NCBI GenBank assembly: GCA_945866155.1
Contig: CAMBGL010000004.1
Location: 1 to 23,213 of the forward strand
Origin: Bifidobacterium breve
GTDB taxonomy: Bacteria; Actinomycetota; Actinomycetes; Nanopelagicales; Nanopelagicaceae
Length of the DNA stretch: 23,213 nt
Direction of reading: 5' to 3'
Of this stretch, positions 16,416-23,007 are shown piece by piece. The notes beneath the pieces are model-generated. The model was not told the origin of the DNA and searched no databases. It saw nothing but the letters and a program-made list of their open reading frames with translations. Every line of letters starts with the position of its first letter. Position 1 is the stretch's first letter. Both the position numbers and the translations under genes were made by a program.

Positions 16416-16445
16416 TTGACTTAGAGCCCTTCATTTCAATACTCT
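16416..16445 (+). promoter_or_regulatory. Promoter of the E1-lipoyl operon
   Basis: TTGACT (16416-16421, 5 of 6) is followed after 18 bases by TACTCT (16440-16445). The -10 is modest, but the spacing to the operator that follows is the same as at the 3964-4007 promoter (-35 start to operator start 31 against 32 bases), which supports the call. Confidence 0.45.
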
Positions 16446-16446
16446 A

Positions 16447-16458
16447 GCAAACGTTTCC
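16447..16458. promoter_or_regulatory. LacI-family operator before the E1-lipoyl operon
   Basis: GCAAACGTTTCC contains the palindrome AAACGTTT and shares 12 identical bases (AAACGTTTCCAG) with the operator before the first MR/MLE gene. It lies directly downstream of the -10, where bound repressor would block initiation. This links the operon to the LacI-family regulator encoded at 2870-3916. Confidence 0.6.
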
Positions 16459-16492
16459 AGTAGTACTTTTCTAAGTATTTGAAAGAGATGCC

Positions 16493-17503
16493 ATGACTGC
16501 AATGCGAGTCCGACAGGCAATTGTTGCCGCGCTAGCTGATGAGATGCGCGCTGATGAAAATGTAATTTTCTTTGGTGAAGATGTTGCCGAAGCAGAAGGT
16601 CCTTTCAAAACATCTGAGGGAATTCTAGAAGAGTTCGGACCAGTACGTGTTCGCGATACACCAATTTCAGAGATGGGATTTACTGGCGCAGCTGTTGGTG
16701 CAGCAATGATGGGATTGAAACCTGTTGTTGAAATTATGTTTATTGAATTCCTTGGCGTTGCACTTGATCAAGTTGTAACTGAGGGCGCAAAAATGCGTTA
16801 CTTGAGTAATGGCACCCTTTCGGTACCAATGACAATTCGTGCATCAGTTGGTTCTGGTCTTGGCTTTGGATGTCAACATTCACAGACACTAGAACATTGG
16901 TTTGCATCAACACCCGGACTCAAAGTACTTATGCCAAGTGATGCGCAATCTGCATACAGTCTTTTACGTGCAGCTATTCAAGACCCAGATCCTGTAATTG
17001 TTTTAGAGCCACGAATTCTTTATGCAGAACGTGGCGAGGTAGATACTTCAAAAGTTACAAAAATTGGAAAAGCATCAATGCGTGCAACTGGTAGCGACAT
17101 AACAATTGTCGCACTTGGCCATATGGTCAATATTGCAGAGGCTGCAATCAAAGCAGCAGGTGTATCGGCCGACCTTGTAGATTTGCAAACAATAATTCCT
17201 TGGGATCGCGAGACCGTTCTTGCATCAGTGAAGAAAACAGGTCGACTTATTGTTGTAGAAGAAGCACCACAGAGCGGCGGTTGGGGTTCTGAAATTGTTG
17301 CAACAGTTACTGCGCAACTGTTTTCTTCCCTCAAATCTGCGCCATTTAGAATTACAACACCGGATGTACCCGTGCCATTCAATGGTGGACTCGAAGCTCG
17401 ATTTGCACCAACGAGTGATGATGTAGCTCGTCAGATTAAGCACGCACTTTCTCAAAGCGGAGCACCACAACCATGGTGGGTTGCTGAGGGGGTGGCGAAA
17501 TGA
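16493..17503 (+). CDS. TPP-dependent 2-oxoacid/acetoin dehydrogenase E1 beta subunit
   Basis: Beta half of a heterotetrameric alpha2beta2 E1 that decarboxylates a 2-oxo acid (or cleaves acetoin) with thiamine diphosphate and passes the acyl group to a lipoyl domain. Family features: IFFGEDVAEAEG (25-36), the TPP-activating glutamate E60 in ISEMGFTG, the QHSQTLE loop with H129, and the C-terminal transketolase domain with VVEEAPQSGGWGSEI. The length of 336 is normal. ATG start with GAAAGAGA upstream. First gene of a three-gene operon behind a LacI-type operator; it overlaps E1 alpha by four bases (ATGA). Beta-before-alpha order is less common than the reverse. Sequence cannot distinguish pyruvate, acetoin, branched-chain or a special sugar-derived keto-acid. 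Confidence 0.93.
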   Translation: MTAMRVRQAIVAALADEMRADENVIFFGEDVAEAEGPFKTSEGILEEFGPVRVRDTPISEMGFTGAAVGAAMMGLKPVVEIMFIEFLGVALDQVVTEGAKMRYLSNGTLSVPMTIRASVGSGLGFGCQHSQTLEHWFASTPGLKVLMPSDAQSAYSLLRAAIQDPDPVIVLEPRILYAERGEVDTSKVTKIGKASMRATGSDITIVALGHMVNIAEAAIKAAGVSADLVDLQTIIPWDRETVLASVKKTGRLIVVEEAPQSGGWGSEIVATVTAQLFSSLKSAPFRITTPDVPVPFNGGLEARFAPTSDDVARQIKHALSQSGAPQPWWVAEGVAK

Positions 17504-18498
17504 CTACATCACTAGAACGCCGCAACGCGCTATACGGCAATGATCTTGCATGTTATGAGCGCATGGTTGAAATACGCGAATTCGAAAAAATCACTAATGC
17601 ACTTTTCGCTGCGGGTTCGATTCGTGGAACAACTCACTTAGCAGTCGGTCAAGAAGCACTTGCATTAGGTATGGCTACGACTTTGAAACCAACCGATGTC
17701 ATTGCTGGTACCTATAGAAGCCACGCACTCGCATTAGCTTTTGGTCTAACGCCACATTCTGTTCTTGGTGAGATTATGGGCAAAGCAACTGGATGTTGCG
17801 GTGGTGTTGGTGGATCAATGCATATGTGCGACACATCAGTTGGCGTGCTACCTACTTCTGCAATCATCGGCGGAGGAATGCCGATAGCAGCAGGAGCAGC
17901 TCTTGCATTTCAAGTTCAAAAGTCAAAAAATATTGGTGTAGCACTCTTTGGTGATGGTGCAACAAATATCGGTGCATTCCATGAATCACTGAACTTGGCA
18001 GCAATATGGAAACTCCCAGTTGTTTTCGTGTGCGATAACAATGTCTACGGTGAATACAGTCGCATCAACACGACAACTCCAATTGATGATTTACATATAC
18101 GTGCCGAGAGTTATGCAATGCCACACATGGCAATCGATGGCATGGATATTCATGCAGTACGTAAAGGTATAGGCGAAGCAGTTGATCGTGCTCGCAGTGG
18201 TGGTGGACCAACACTTGTAGAAGCAAAAACATATCGATTCTCTGGACACTCACGTGCAGACCAAGCTCTATATCGCCCTGAAGGCGAATTAGAGAAGTGG
18301 CAAAAGCGTGATCCATTACTAGTAACTGAACAAGATTTGATTGCGCGCAAATTAATTACGCAAGATCAAATTGATCAGATGAAATCAACAATGGAAGCTG
18401 ATTTAGGCGCTCTTGCTAAGAAGGTTGAATCAGATCCAGAGCCGGAATTATCAGCGATGTTTAGCAATATTTGGACACCAGCGAAGGCAGGCAAATAA
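17500..18498 (+). CDS. TPP-dependent 2-oxoacid/acetoin dehydrogenase E1 alpha subunit
   Basis: Alpha half of the E1, carrying the TPP-pyrophosphate site: GDGATNIG starting at 151 and ending with the asparagines N180-N181 of VCDNN, the classical GDG...NN motif. Other landmarks are RGTTHLAVGQE (42-52), YRSHALALA (72-80) and GGVGGSMHM (101-109). The length of 332 is typical. It overlaps E1 beta by four bases upstream, and its TAA overlaps the ATG of the lipoyl gene by one base, so all three are almost surely cotranslated in fixed ratio. The phosphorylation-loop region of E1 alpha (YGEYSRINT) is present. E2 and E3 genes do not follow, which is the main oddity of this set. Confidence 0.94.
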   Translation: MTTSLERRNALYGNDLACYERMVEIREFEKITNALFAAGSIRGTTHLAVGQEALALGMATTLKPTDVIAGTYRSHALALAFGLTPHSVLGEIMGKATGCCGGVGGSMHMCDTSVGVLPTSAIIGGGMPIAAGAALAFQVQKSKNIGVALFGDGATNIGAFHESLNLAAIWKLPVVFVCDNNVYGEYSRINTTTPIDDLHIRAESYAMPHMAIDGMDIHAVRKGIGEAVDRARSGGGPTLVEAKTYRFSGHSRADQALYRPEGELEKWQKRDPLLVTEQDLIARKLITQDQIDQMKSTMEADLGALAKKVESDPEPELSAMFSNIWTPAKAGK

Positions 18499-18737
18499 TG
18501 AAGATGACAATCAAGATGCCTCGCGTTGGCGAAACTGTTGATGAGGTTTATTTAGTTGCTTGGAATAAAGCAGTTGGTGATGTTATTGCTGTTGGTGATG
18601 ATCTCATGGAAGTTGAAACAGATAAAGCAACTGTTCAAGTTCCATCACCTGTTGCTGGCACACTTCTTGAAATATTCTTCAAAGATGGAGATGAAATCAA
18701 AACAGGTGATGCAATTGCTGTTTGTGAAAGCAACTAA
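18498..18737 (+). CDS. Free-standing lipoyl-domain protein
   Basis: A 79-residue protein made only of a biotinyl/lipoyl domain. The swinging-arm lysine is K43 in ETDKATV, the classic lipoylation tripeptide with surrounding D and A/V, and the symmetrical hairpins GDVIAVGDDLMEVE and GTLLEIFFKDGDEIKTGD flank it. The start is the ATG of TAATG overlapping the E1 alpha stop. A start 27 bases upstream in the same frame lies inside E1 alpha and adds no homology. Normal E2 proteins carry this domain fused to a subunit-binding domain and a 230-residue acyltransferase; both are absent, and the next gene is on the other strand. It may shuttle acyl groups to an E2 core encoded elsewhere, or act alone like an H-protein. 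Lipoyl rather than biotin is favoured by DKA and the E1 context. Confidence 0.88.
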   Translation: MKMTIKMPRVGETVDEVYLVAWNKAVGDVIAVGDDLMEVETDKATVQVPSPVAGTLLEIFFKDGDEIKTGDAIAVCESN

Positions 18738-19609
18738 AGCGTAAATCCTGCTGCAACTCCACGGCTCATCACGACCTGGGCCATTCGAATTGATGCTGCA
18801 TCTACCATTACTTGATCTCGCACAATAACGCCTTGACCTTCGTAATCTTTGAGTAGAGCAATAGCACTTTTGAATTCTTCAATGGTGGGTGTAAATACTT
18901 TATGACAAAGTTCAATTTGGCTTGGGTGAATCAACCATTTACCATCAAATCCCATGCCATAAATTGCTAGCGCACTTCTTTCAAATGTTTCAGGATTCTT
19001 GTAATCAACTGTTGGGCCATCGAGTGCTTGAATTCCATTGGCACGAACAGCAATCAAGATTTGTGATAAGGCATGATTAATAATTACCTGTGTTGATTCG
19101 TTGATATGAAGAGTTGGTGCTCCAACATCGGCAAGAAAATCAAGTGGGCCAAATGAAAGAGAAATGACTCGGGGGTGAGCGGCAATGTGATTGACGTTTT
19201 GAAGACCTTGCGCAGTTTCAATTTGTGCATCAAGGGCAATAGTTCCAACTGGTAGGCCGTTCGCTTTTTCAACGGATGCAAGCTCTGCATCCATCCAGTT
19301 GCAATCATCAACGCTATTGATCTTTGGAAAGATAATGGAATCAATTTCGCGGCCAAGCCCACCAGCAAGAAGAGCTAAATCATCGCCAACGTAAGAGGTA
19401 TTGCGAGCATTGACCCGCACGCTAATAAATGGAGATGAAAAGGCATCTCTCTTCACGCTCTGAGCAAGGAGGTTTCGGGCAGCTGCCTTTGATTGGGGTG
19501 CGACGGAATCTTCTAGATCGAAAAAGAGCGAATCAACACCGAGGGATTGCGCCTTGGCGATCATCGCCTCTTTATCCCCGGGCACAGAAAGGAGTGAGCG
19601 TCGCAGCAT
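18734..19609 (-). CDS. HpcH/HpaI-CitE family CoA-ester lyase
   Basis: TIM-barrel Mg enzyme of the citrate lyase beta / malyl-CoA lyase / citramalyl-CoA lyase group, 291 residues. It has the FDLEDSVAP motif (30-38), R65-x-N67 for carboxylate and CoA binding, E131 in IETAQG and D157 in SFGPLDFLADVG as Mg ligands, and GKWLIHPSQI towards the C-terminus. The presence of both Mg ligands and the GPLDF motif fits CitE-like CoA-ester lyases better than plain HpaI aldolases. ATG start with AGGAAGGAA upstream. It is convergent with the lipoyl gene (four-base overlap). Such enzymes split 3-hydroxyacyl-CoA esters into acetyl- or propionyl-CoA and a carbonyl compound, so it pairs naturally with the CoA-transferase and E1 genes. 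Its true substrate is open. Confidence 0.88.
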   Translation of the reverse strand: MLRRSLLSVPGDKEAMIAKAQSLGVDSLFFDLEDSVAPQSKAAARNLLAQSVKRDAFSSPFISVRVNARNTSYVGDDLALLAGGLGREIDSIIFPKINSVDDCNWMDAELASVEKANGLPVGTIALDAQIETAQGLQNVNHIAAHPRVISLSFGPLDFLADVGAPTLHINESTQVIINHALSQILIAVRANGIQALDGPTVDYKNPETFERSALAIYGMGFDGKWLIHPSQIELCHKVFTPTIEEFKSAIALLKDYEGQGVIVRDQVMVDAASIRMAQVVMSRGVAAGFTL

Positions 19610-19726
19610 CTCTATTCCTTCCTATTGTGTGACAAATAATTGACCTGAGATTGCAACCCTAGTACCCAATAAGAGGTATATAAAGGCGGTGAAGCCGGCA
19701 GCCAGTTTCATATACTGAGAATCCCG

Positions 19727-19741
19727 ATCGTTATCGTTATC
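19727..19741. repeat. Tandem 6-base repeat, possible regulator site
   Basis: ATCGTT is repeated in direct orientation (ATCGTTATCGTTATC), just upstream of the predicted -35 of the CUT1 operon. Direct repeats of this kind are seen at some DeoR-type operators, but the sequence alone does not name the regulator. Confidence 0.35.
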
Positions 19742-19761
19742 AAATATTTATCAAGAACCTA

Positions 19762-19790
19762 TTGACGCTTGAAACCTATAAGACTATTTT
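19762..19790 (+). promoter_or_regulatory. Promoter of the CUT1 importer operon
   Basis: TTGACG (19762-19767, 5 of 6) and TATTTT (19785-19790, 4 of 6) are exactly 17 bases apart. Transcription from about 19797 would give a leader of some 59 bases. It argues for the downstream ATG at 19856 as the start of the binding protein. Confidence 0.5.
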
Positions 19791-19791
19791 T

Positions 19792-19821
19792 ACCCGTAAT
19801 TGAAACCATTCAATCGCGGGT
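19792..19821 (+). promoter_or_regulatory. Hairpin/dyad at the start of the CUT1 operon leader
   Basis: ACCCG...CGGGT outer arms (5 pairs) and ATTGAA...TTCAAT inner arms (6 pairs) enclose a four-base ACCA loop, with a 2x2 internal mismatch. It covers the predicted transcription start. It can be read either as a DNA operator (dyad TTGAAACCATTCAA) or as an mRNA hairpin near the 5' end. Confidence 0.5.
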
Positions 19822-19855
19822 GGTTCTTTTACTCATGGAAGCAAAAGGAGCAGGG

Positions 19856-21160
19856 ATGAAGGTCGTTAGAAATAGTCGCTTAGCTAAAGCGCTGATGTTG
19901 GGGTTGCCTGCGGTTCTCGCATCCGCAATGCTCGCAGCACCAGCACAAGCAGCAACAGAAATTACATTCCAAACTTGGAACTCACAAGTTTCACAAGATC
20001 AGTGGAATGCAATGACAGCTGCATTTATGAAGGCAAACCCAGATATCACAGTCAAGGTTAACTATGTACCTGGTGGTGTTGAGGGTGACGCACTCGTGAA
20101 GTCACAACTCGCTTCAGGAACAATGGCAGATGTTTTCTCATACAACGTCGGTGCGCTTATGCAAGCAATTGACCCAGTAAGAAATCTTGTCAATCTTAAG
20201 GGTGAGCCATGGGTGAGTTCTGTGAACTCAGGCTTTATCCCATCTGCAACAGGTGCTGATGGCGGATTTTACGCTGCACCATTTGGAACAGCTATGGGTG
20301 GCGGAATTCTTTACAACAAGCGAATTTACGCAAAGCTTGGTTTGCAAATTCCTTTGACATGGAAAGAATTCATGGCAAATAATGCAAAGATCAAGAAGGC
20401 TGGAATCACTCCAGTTATCTCTTCATGGAAAGATTCATGGACAGCACAACTCTTCGTACTCGGTGATCACTTCAACGTAGCGGCTGCAATGCCAGGATTT
20501 GAAGATAAGTTCACTGCAAACAAGATTGTTCTTGCAAAGAATCCATCAACTCTTGCTGGTTTCCAGCACCTTGAAGAAGTCAGAAAAGCTGGCTACTACA
20601 ACAAGGATGTTGCATCAACAACATTTGCTAAGGCACTTGAGTACCTAGCACTCGGTAAGGGTGCTCACTACCCAATGCTTTCTGCAGGCATCGACACAAT
20701 CGTTGCTAACTTCCCAACAAAGGCTGCAGATATTGGTTTTATGGCACAACCAGGAACTAATGCAAAGAGCAATGGCGCAACAGTATGGATGCCAGCTGGT
20801 GTCTACATTGCAAAGACAACAAAGAATCTAGAAGCTGCTAAGAAGTTTGTTGCTTGGACAGTTTCAAAGGAATCATTCGTGGTTCAAAATAAGGTTGTAC
20901 CTCCATCAGGTCCATACTTTATTAAGGGTGCACCAGTTTCAGGTAACTTGACTGCTGTATTCACAGACTTGTACAACTATATGCAAGGTAAGGGAACAAG
21001 CTATCCAGCTCTCGAGTTCCTTACACCTGTAAAGGGTCCAAACCTTTCACAGATTTGCGTGGAAATTGGTTCAGGCCAGAAGAATGCACTTCAGGGTGCG
21101 CAGTCATACCAGAAGGATCTACAAAAGCAGTCACAACAGCTTGGTCTTGCTGGCTGGTAA
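19856..21160 (+). CDS. Sugar ABC transporter substrate-binding protein, CUT1 (family 1) type
   Basis: Secreted binding protein for an oligosaccharide or glycoside. A Sec signal peptide is evident: KVVRNSRLAKAL, a hydrophobic core ending MLAAPAQA, and cleavage before ATEITFQTW; no lipobox cysteine is seen. The mature part has family-1 features: a first strand with TFQTWNS, FMKANPDITVKVNYVPGG, DVFSYNVGAL, GGGILYNKRIYAKLGLQIPLTWKEF split over the hinge, and a C-terminal LAAFVAW-like helix (KKFVAWTVS). I chose the ATG at 19856 because AAAGGAGCAGGG lies directly before it and the signal peptide starts there; the frame could open at 19769, but that lies inside the promoter. 434 residues. The GH78 gene in the same operon suggests a rhamnose-containing ligand. 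Confidence 0.9.
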   Translation: MKVVRNSRLAKALMLGLPAVLASAMLAAPAQAATEITFQTWNSQVSQDQWNAMTAAFMKANPDITVKVNYVPGGVEGDALVKSQLASGTMADVFSYNVGALMQAIDPVRNLVNLKGEPWVSSVNSGFIPSATGADGGFYAAPFGTAMGGGILYNKRIYAKLGLQIPLTWKEFMANNAKIKKAGITPVISSWKDSWTAQLFVLGDHFNVAAAMPGFEDKFTANKIVLAKNPSTLAGFQHLEEVRKAGYYNKDVASTTFAKALEYLALGKGAHYPMLSAGIDTIVANFPTKAADIGFMAQPGTNAKSNGATVWMPAGVYIAKTTKNLEAAKKFVAWTVSKESFVVQNKVVPPSGPYFIKGAPVSGNLTAVFTDLYNYMQGKGTSYPALEFLTPVKGPNLSQICVEIGSGQKNALQGAQSYQKDLQKQSQQLGLAGW

Positions 21161-21176
21161 GTAGTACTTAGTTAGA

Positions 21177-21216
21177 AAAGAGAACCGGCTCGAAGAGATT
21201 TGAGCCGGTTCTCTTT
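21177..21216 (+). terminator. Strong stem-loop between binding protein and permease genes
   Basis: AAAGAGAACCGGCTC (21177-21191) pairs perfectly with GAGCCGGTTCTCTTT (21202-21216): 15 base pairs with a 10-base loop, ending in TTT followed by CACTAATTT. It lies 17 bases after the binding-protein stop and 41 bases before the first permease. It probably acts as a partial terminator or 3' RNA stabiliser, so that binding protein outnumbers permease. Confidence 0.85.
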
Positions 21217-21257
21217 CACTAATTTCATCCACTTTTATAAAGATTAAGGAAGTAACA

Positions 21258-22148
21258 ATGAAGAAAAAGAGAATAAAGAGCCCATACGCGAGCTCTTTGT
21301 ATTGGCCAGGTGGAGTTATTTACATGGTTCTCTTTTTTATTCCAACAGTTCTCTCATTATTCTTCAGCCTCACACGGTGGACCCTTCAAGATTGGGAATT
21401 CATTGGATTTGAAAACTTCACTCTTTATTTTTCTGAAGAGAACTTACGAATCGGATTTAGGAATACAATAATTTATGCAGTTCTAACGAGTGGGCTCAAA
21501 GTAATTTTTGCACTTTATCTAGCTAGTTTCTTATCATCAAAACTCCGGGCAACAGGATTTATTCGCTCAGTTCTATTCTTCCCAACACTTGTAAGCACCA
21601 TCGGCGTTGGAATCACTTTCTCAGTTCTAATGAACCCTTATGAAGGTGTAATCAATGCAGCGCTCAAGTGGGTGGCTGGCTTATTCGGCAAAACAACCGA
21701 TGGCCCTGGCTGGCTTATTGATCCAAACCTTTTGCCAATAGTTTCAATTGCCCTAGTTGATGTGTGGAAAGGTGTTGGAATCGCAACACTTATCTATATT
21801 GCGGGAATGGCTGCGATTCCTCGAGATTATTACGAAGCATCCTCAATTGATGGCGCAAGCACACGTCAACAGTTTTATCAGGTAACCATTCCACTTGTGC
21901 GTCCTGCAATGTTTTCTGTAATCATTCTCTCTTTCGTCGGAGGTCTTCGGTCATTCGACTTGATTTGGGCAATGACTGGCGGCGGTCCTGGCTTTATCTC
22001 TGACGTACTTGCCTCTATCAATTACAAGCAATACACATCAGGGTATTACGGACTTTCAACAGCTGGAAACGTAATCCTCTTTGTTCTCGTTTCAATTCTG
22101 GTATTCCCACTCTCTAGATACCTCAATAAGAAAGAGGTGGTGATGTGA
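21258..22148 (+). CDS. Sugar ABC transporter permease, CUT1 (MalF/UgpA-like)
   Basis: Inner-membrane protein of 296 residues with six hydrophobic helices (first about 16-36, VIYMVLFFIPTVLSLFFSL). The EAA loop that docks the ATPase is clear: YYEASSIDGASTRQQF followed by IPLVRPA. A cytoplasmic KKKRIKSPYAS start fits inside-positive topology. ATG start with AAGGAAG six bases upstream. It lies behind the stem-loop after the binding-protein gene and overlaps the second permease at its stop. Like other CUT1 systems, it should form a heterodimer with the next gene product. No ATPase gene is nearby, so a shared MsmK/UgpC-type ATPase encoded elsewhere is expected. Confidence 0.93.
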   Translation: MKKKRIKSPYASSLYWPGGVIYMVLFFIPTVLSLFFSLTRWTLQDWEFIGFENFTLYFSEENLRIGFRNTIIYAVLTSGLKVIFALYLASFLSSKLRATGFIRSVLFFPTLVSTIGVGITFSVLMNPYEGVINAALKWVAGLFGKTTDGPGWLIDPNLLPIVSIALVDVWKGVGIATLIYIAGMAAIPRDYYEASSIDGASTRQQFYQVTIPLVRPAMFSVIILSFVGGLRSFDLIWAMTGGGPGFISDVLASINYKQYTSGYYGLSTAGNVILFVLVSILVFPLSRYLNKKEVVM

Positions 22149-23005
22149 TGTTCACACGTGATAAAGGATTGAAATCAAAGACTAAATATCGCAGCATTTG
22201 GGCTGATATCATCGGCGTGGTAGTGACAATTATTGTCTTTATCTTGCCCTTTTACTTCCTCGTAGTAAATGCAGCAAAGAGTCAAGAAGAATCCTTTCGT
22301 CTGAATATGTCTCCTCCTGAGAAATGGCTTTTGTTTCAGAACATTGCAAAAGTAATCTCTGATTACGATTGGCATGTTCTAAATGCGACCAAAAACTCAT
22401 TGGTCTTGACTATATTTTCCGTCTTCTTCCTAATCATTATTAGTGGAATGACTGGCTTCGTCATGCACCGTAAGCGAGACAAAGTCAGTGGTGTAGCCAA
22501 TTTCTTAGTACTCACAGCACTAGTTATTCCACCTGCGATTGTTCCAACAATTTGGGTATTGCAGCGCATTGGCCTTTATAAGACTTTGGCAGGAATGATT
22601 GCCATTGAAGTTGCTTACGGTTTGGCCTTCGCTATTCTCATTTTCCGAAACTTTATTGGCACAATCCCTAAAGAAATTGATGAAGCAGCAATTGTTGATG
22701 GTTGCACAGGCTGGAATCTTTATTTCCGAATCATTTTCCCGCTTCTAAAGCCTGTATCGATCACAATCGGAATCATTTCAACGGCGGCAGTATTTAATGA
22801 CTTTACTAACCCGCTTTACTACCTACCAGGTGATGAAAACGCGACACTGCAGCAGACTTTGTTTGCCTATGTAAGCCGCTATTCAACTCAGTACAACTTA
22901 CTATTCGCAGATATTCTCTATATCACCGCATTCCCATTGCTGGCATTCATTTTCTTCAATAAGAGAATTGTTTCCGGCATGACCGCAGGATCTATCAAAG
23001 GATAA
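22148..23005 (+). CDS. Sugar ABC transporter permease, CUT1 (MalG/UgpE-like)
   Basis: Second permease of the importer, 285 residues, six helices starting at DIIGVVVTIIVFILPFYFL. The EAA loop reads EIDEAAIVDGCTGWNLYF followed by IFPLLKP. The start overlaps the previous stop: ATG at 22148 in TGATG, with GAGG ten bases upstream; a GTG one codon earlier (22145) is equally spaced and would add one methionine only. Its stop is two bases before the GH78 gene, so transporter and rhamnosidase are tightly cotranscribed. Confidence 0.93.
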   Translation: MFTRDKGLKSKTKYRSIWADIIGVVVTIIVFILPFYFLVVNAAKSQEESFRLNMSPPEKWLLFQNIAKVISDYDWHVLNATKNSLVLTIFSVFFLIIISGMTGFVMHRKRDKVSGVANFLVLTALVIPPAIVPTIWVLQRIGLYKTLAGMIAIEVAYGLAFAILIFRNFIGTIPKEIDEAAIVDGCTGWNLYFRIIFPLLKPVSITIGIISTAAVFNDFTNPLYYLPGDENATLQQTLFAYVSRYSTQYNLLFADILYITAFPLLAFIFFNKRIVSGMTAGSIKG

Positions 23006-23007
23006 TC

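Larger units (their letters stand above)
19610..19855 (+). other. Regulatory leader region of the CUT1 importer operon
   Basis: This 246-base gap holds no gene I can support. It contains a period-6 direct repeat ATCGTTATCGTTATC (19727-19741), a promoter at 19762-19790 and a hairpin at 19792-19821, each listed separately. A TATATAAA run (19677-19684) has no good -35 partner. The ATG at 19769, in frame with the binding protein, lies inside the promoter and is not used. Confidence 0.6.

Noticed and set aside
18471..18497. Extended start of the lipoyl-domain gene
   Set aside because: The extra nine residues lie inside E1 alpha in another frame; the TAATG overlap start gives exactly the domain boundary.
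19769..19855. Longer N-terminus for the CUT1 binding protein
   Set aside because: It would begin inside the promoter and place 29 residues before a complete signal peptide that already has an ideal ribosome site at 19856.
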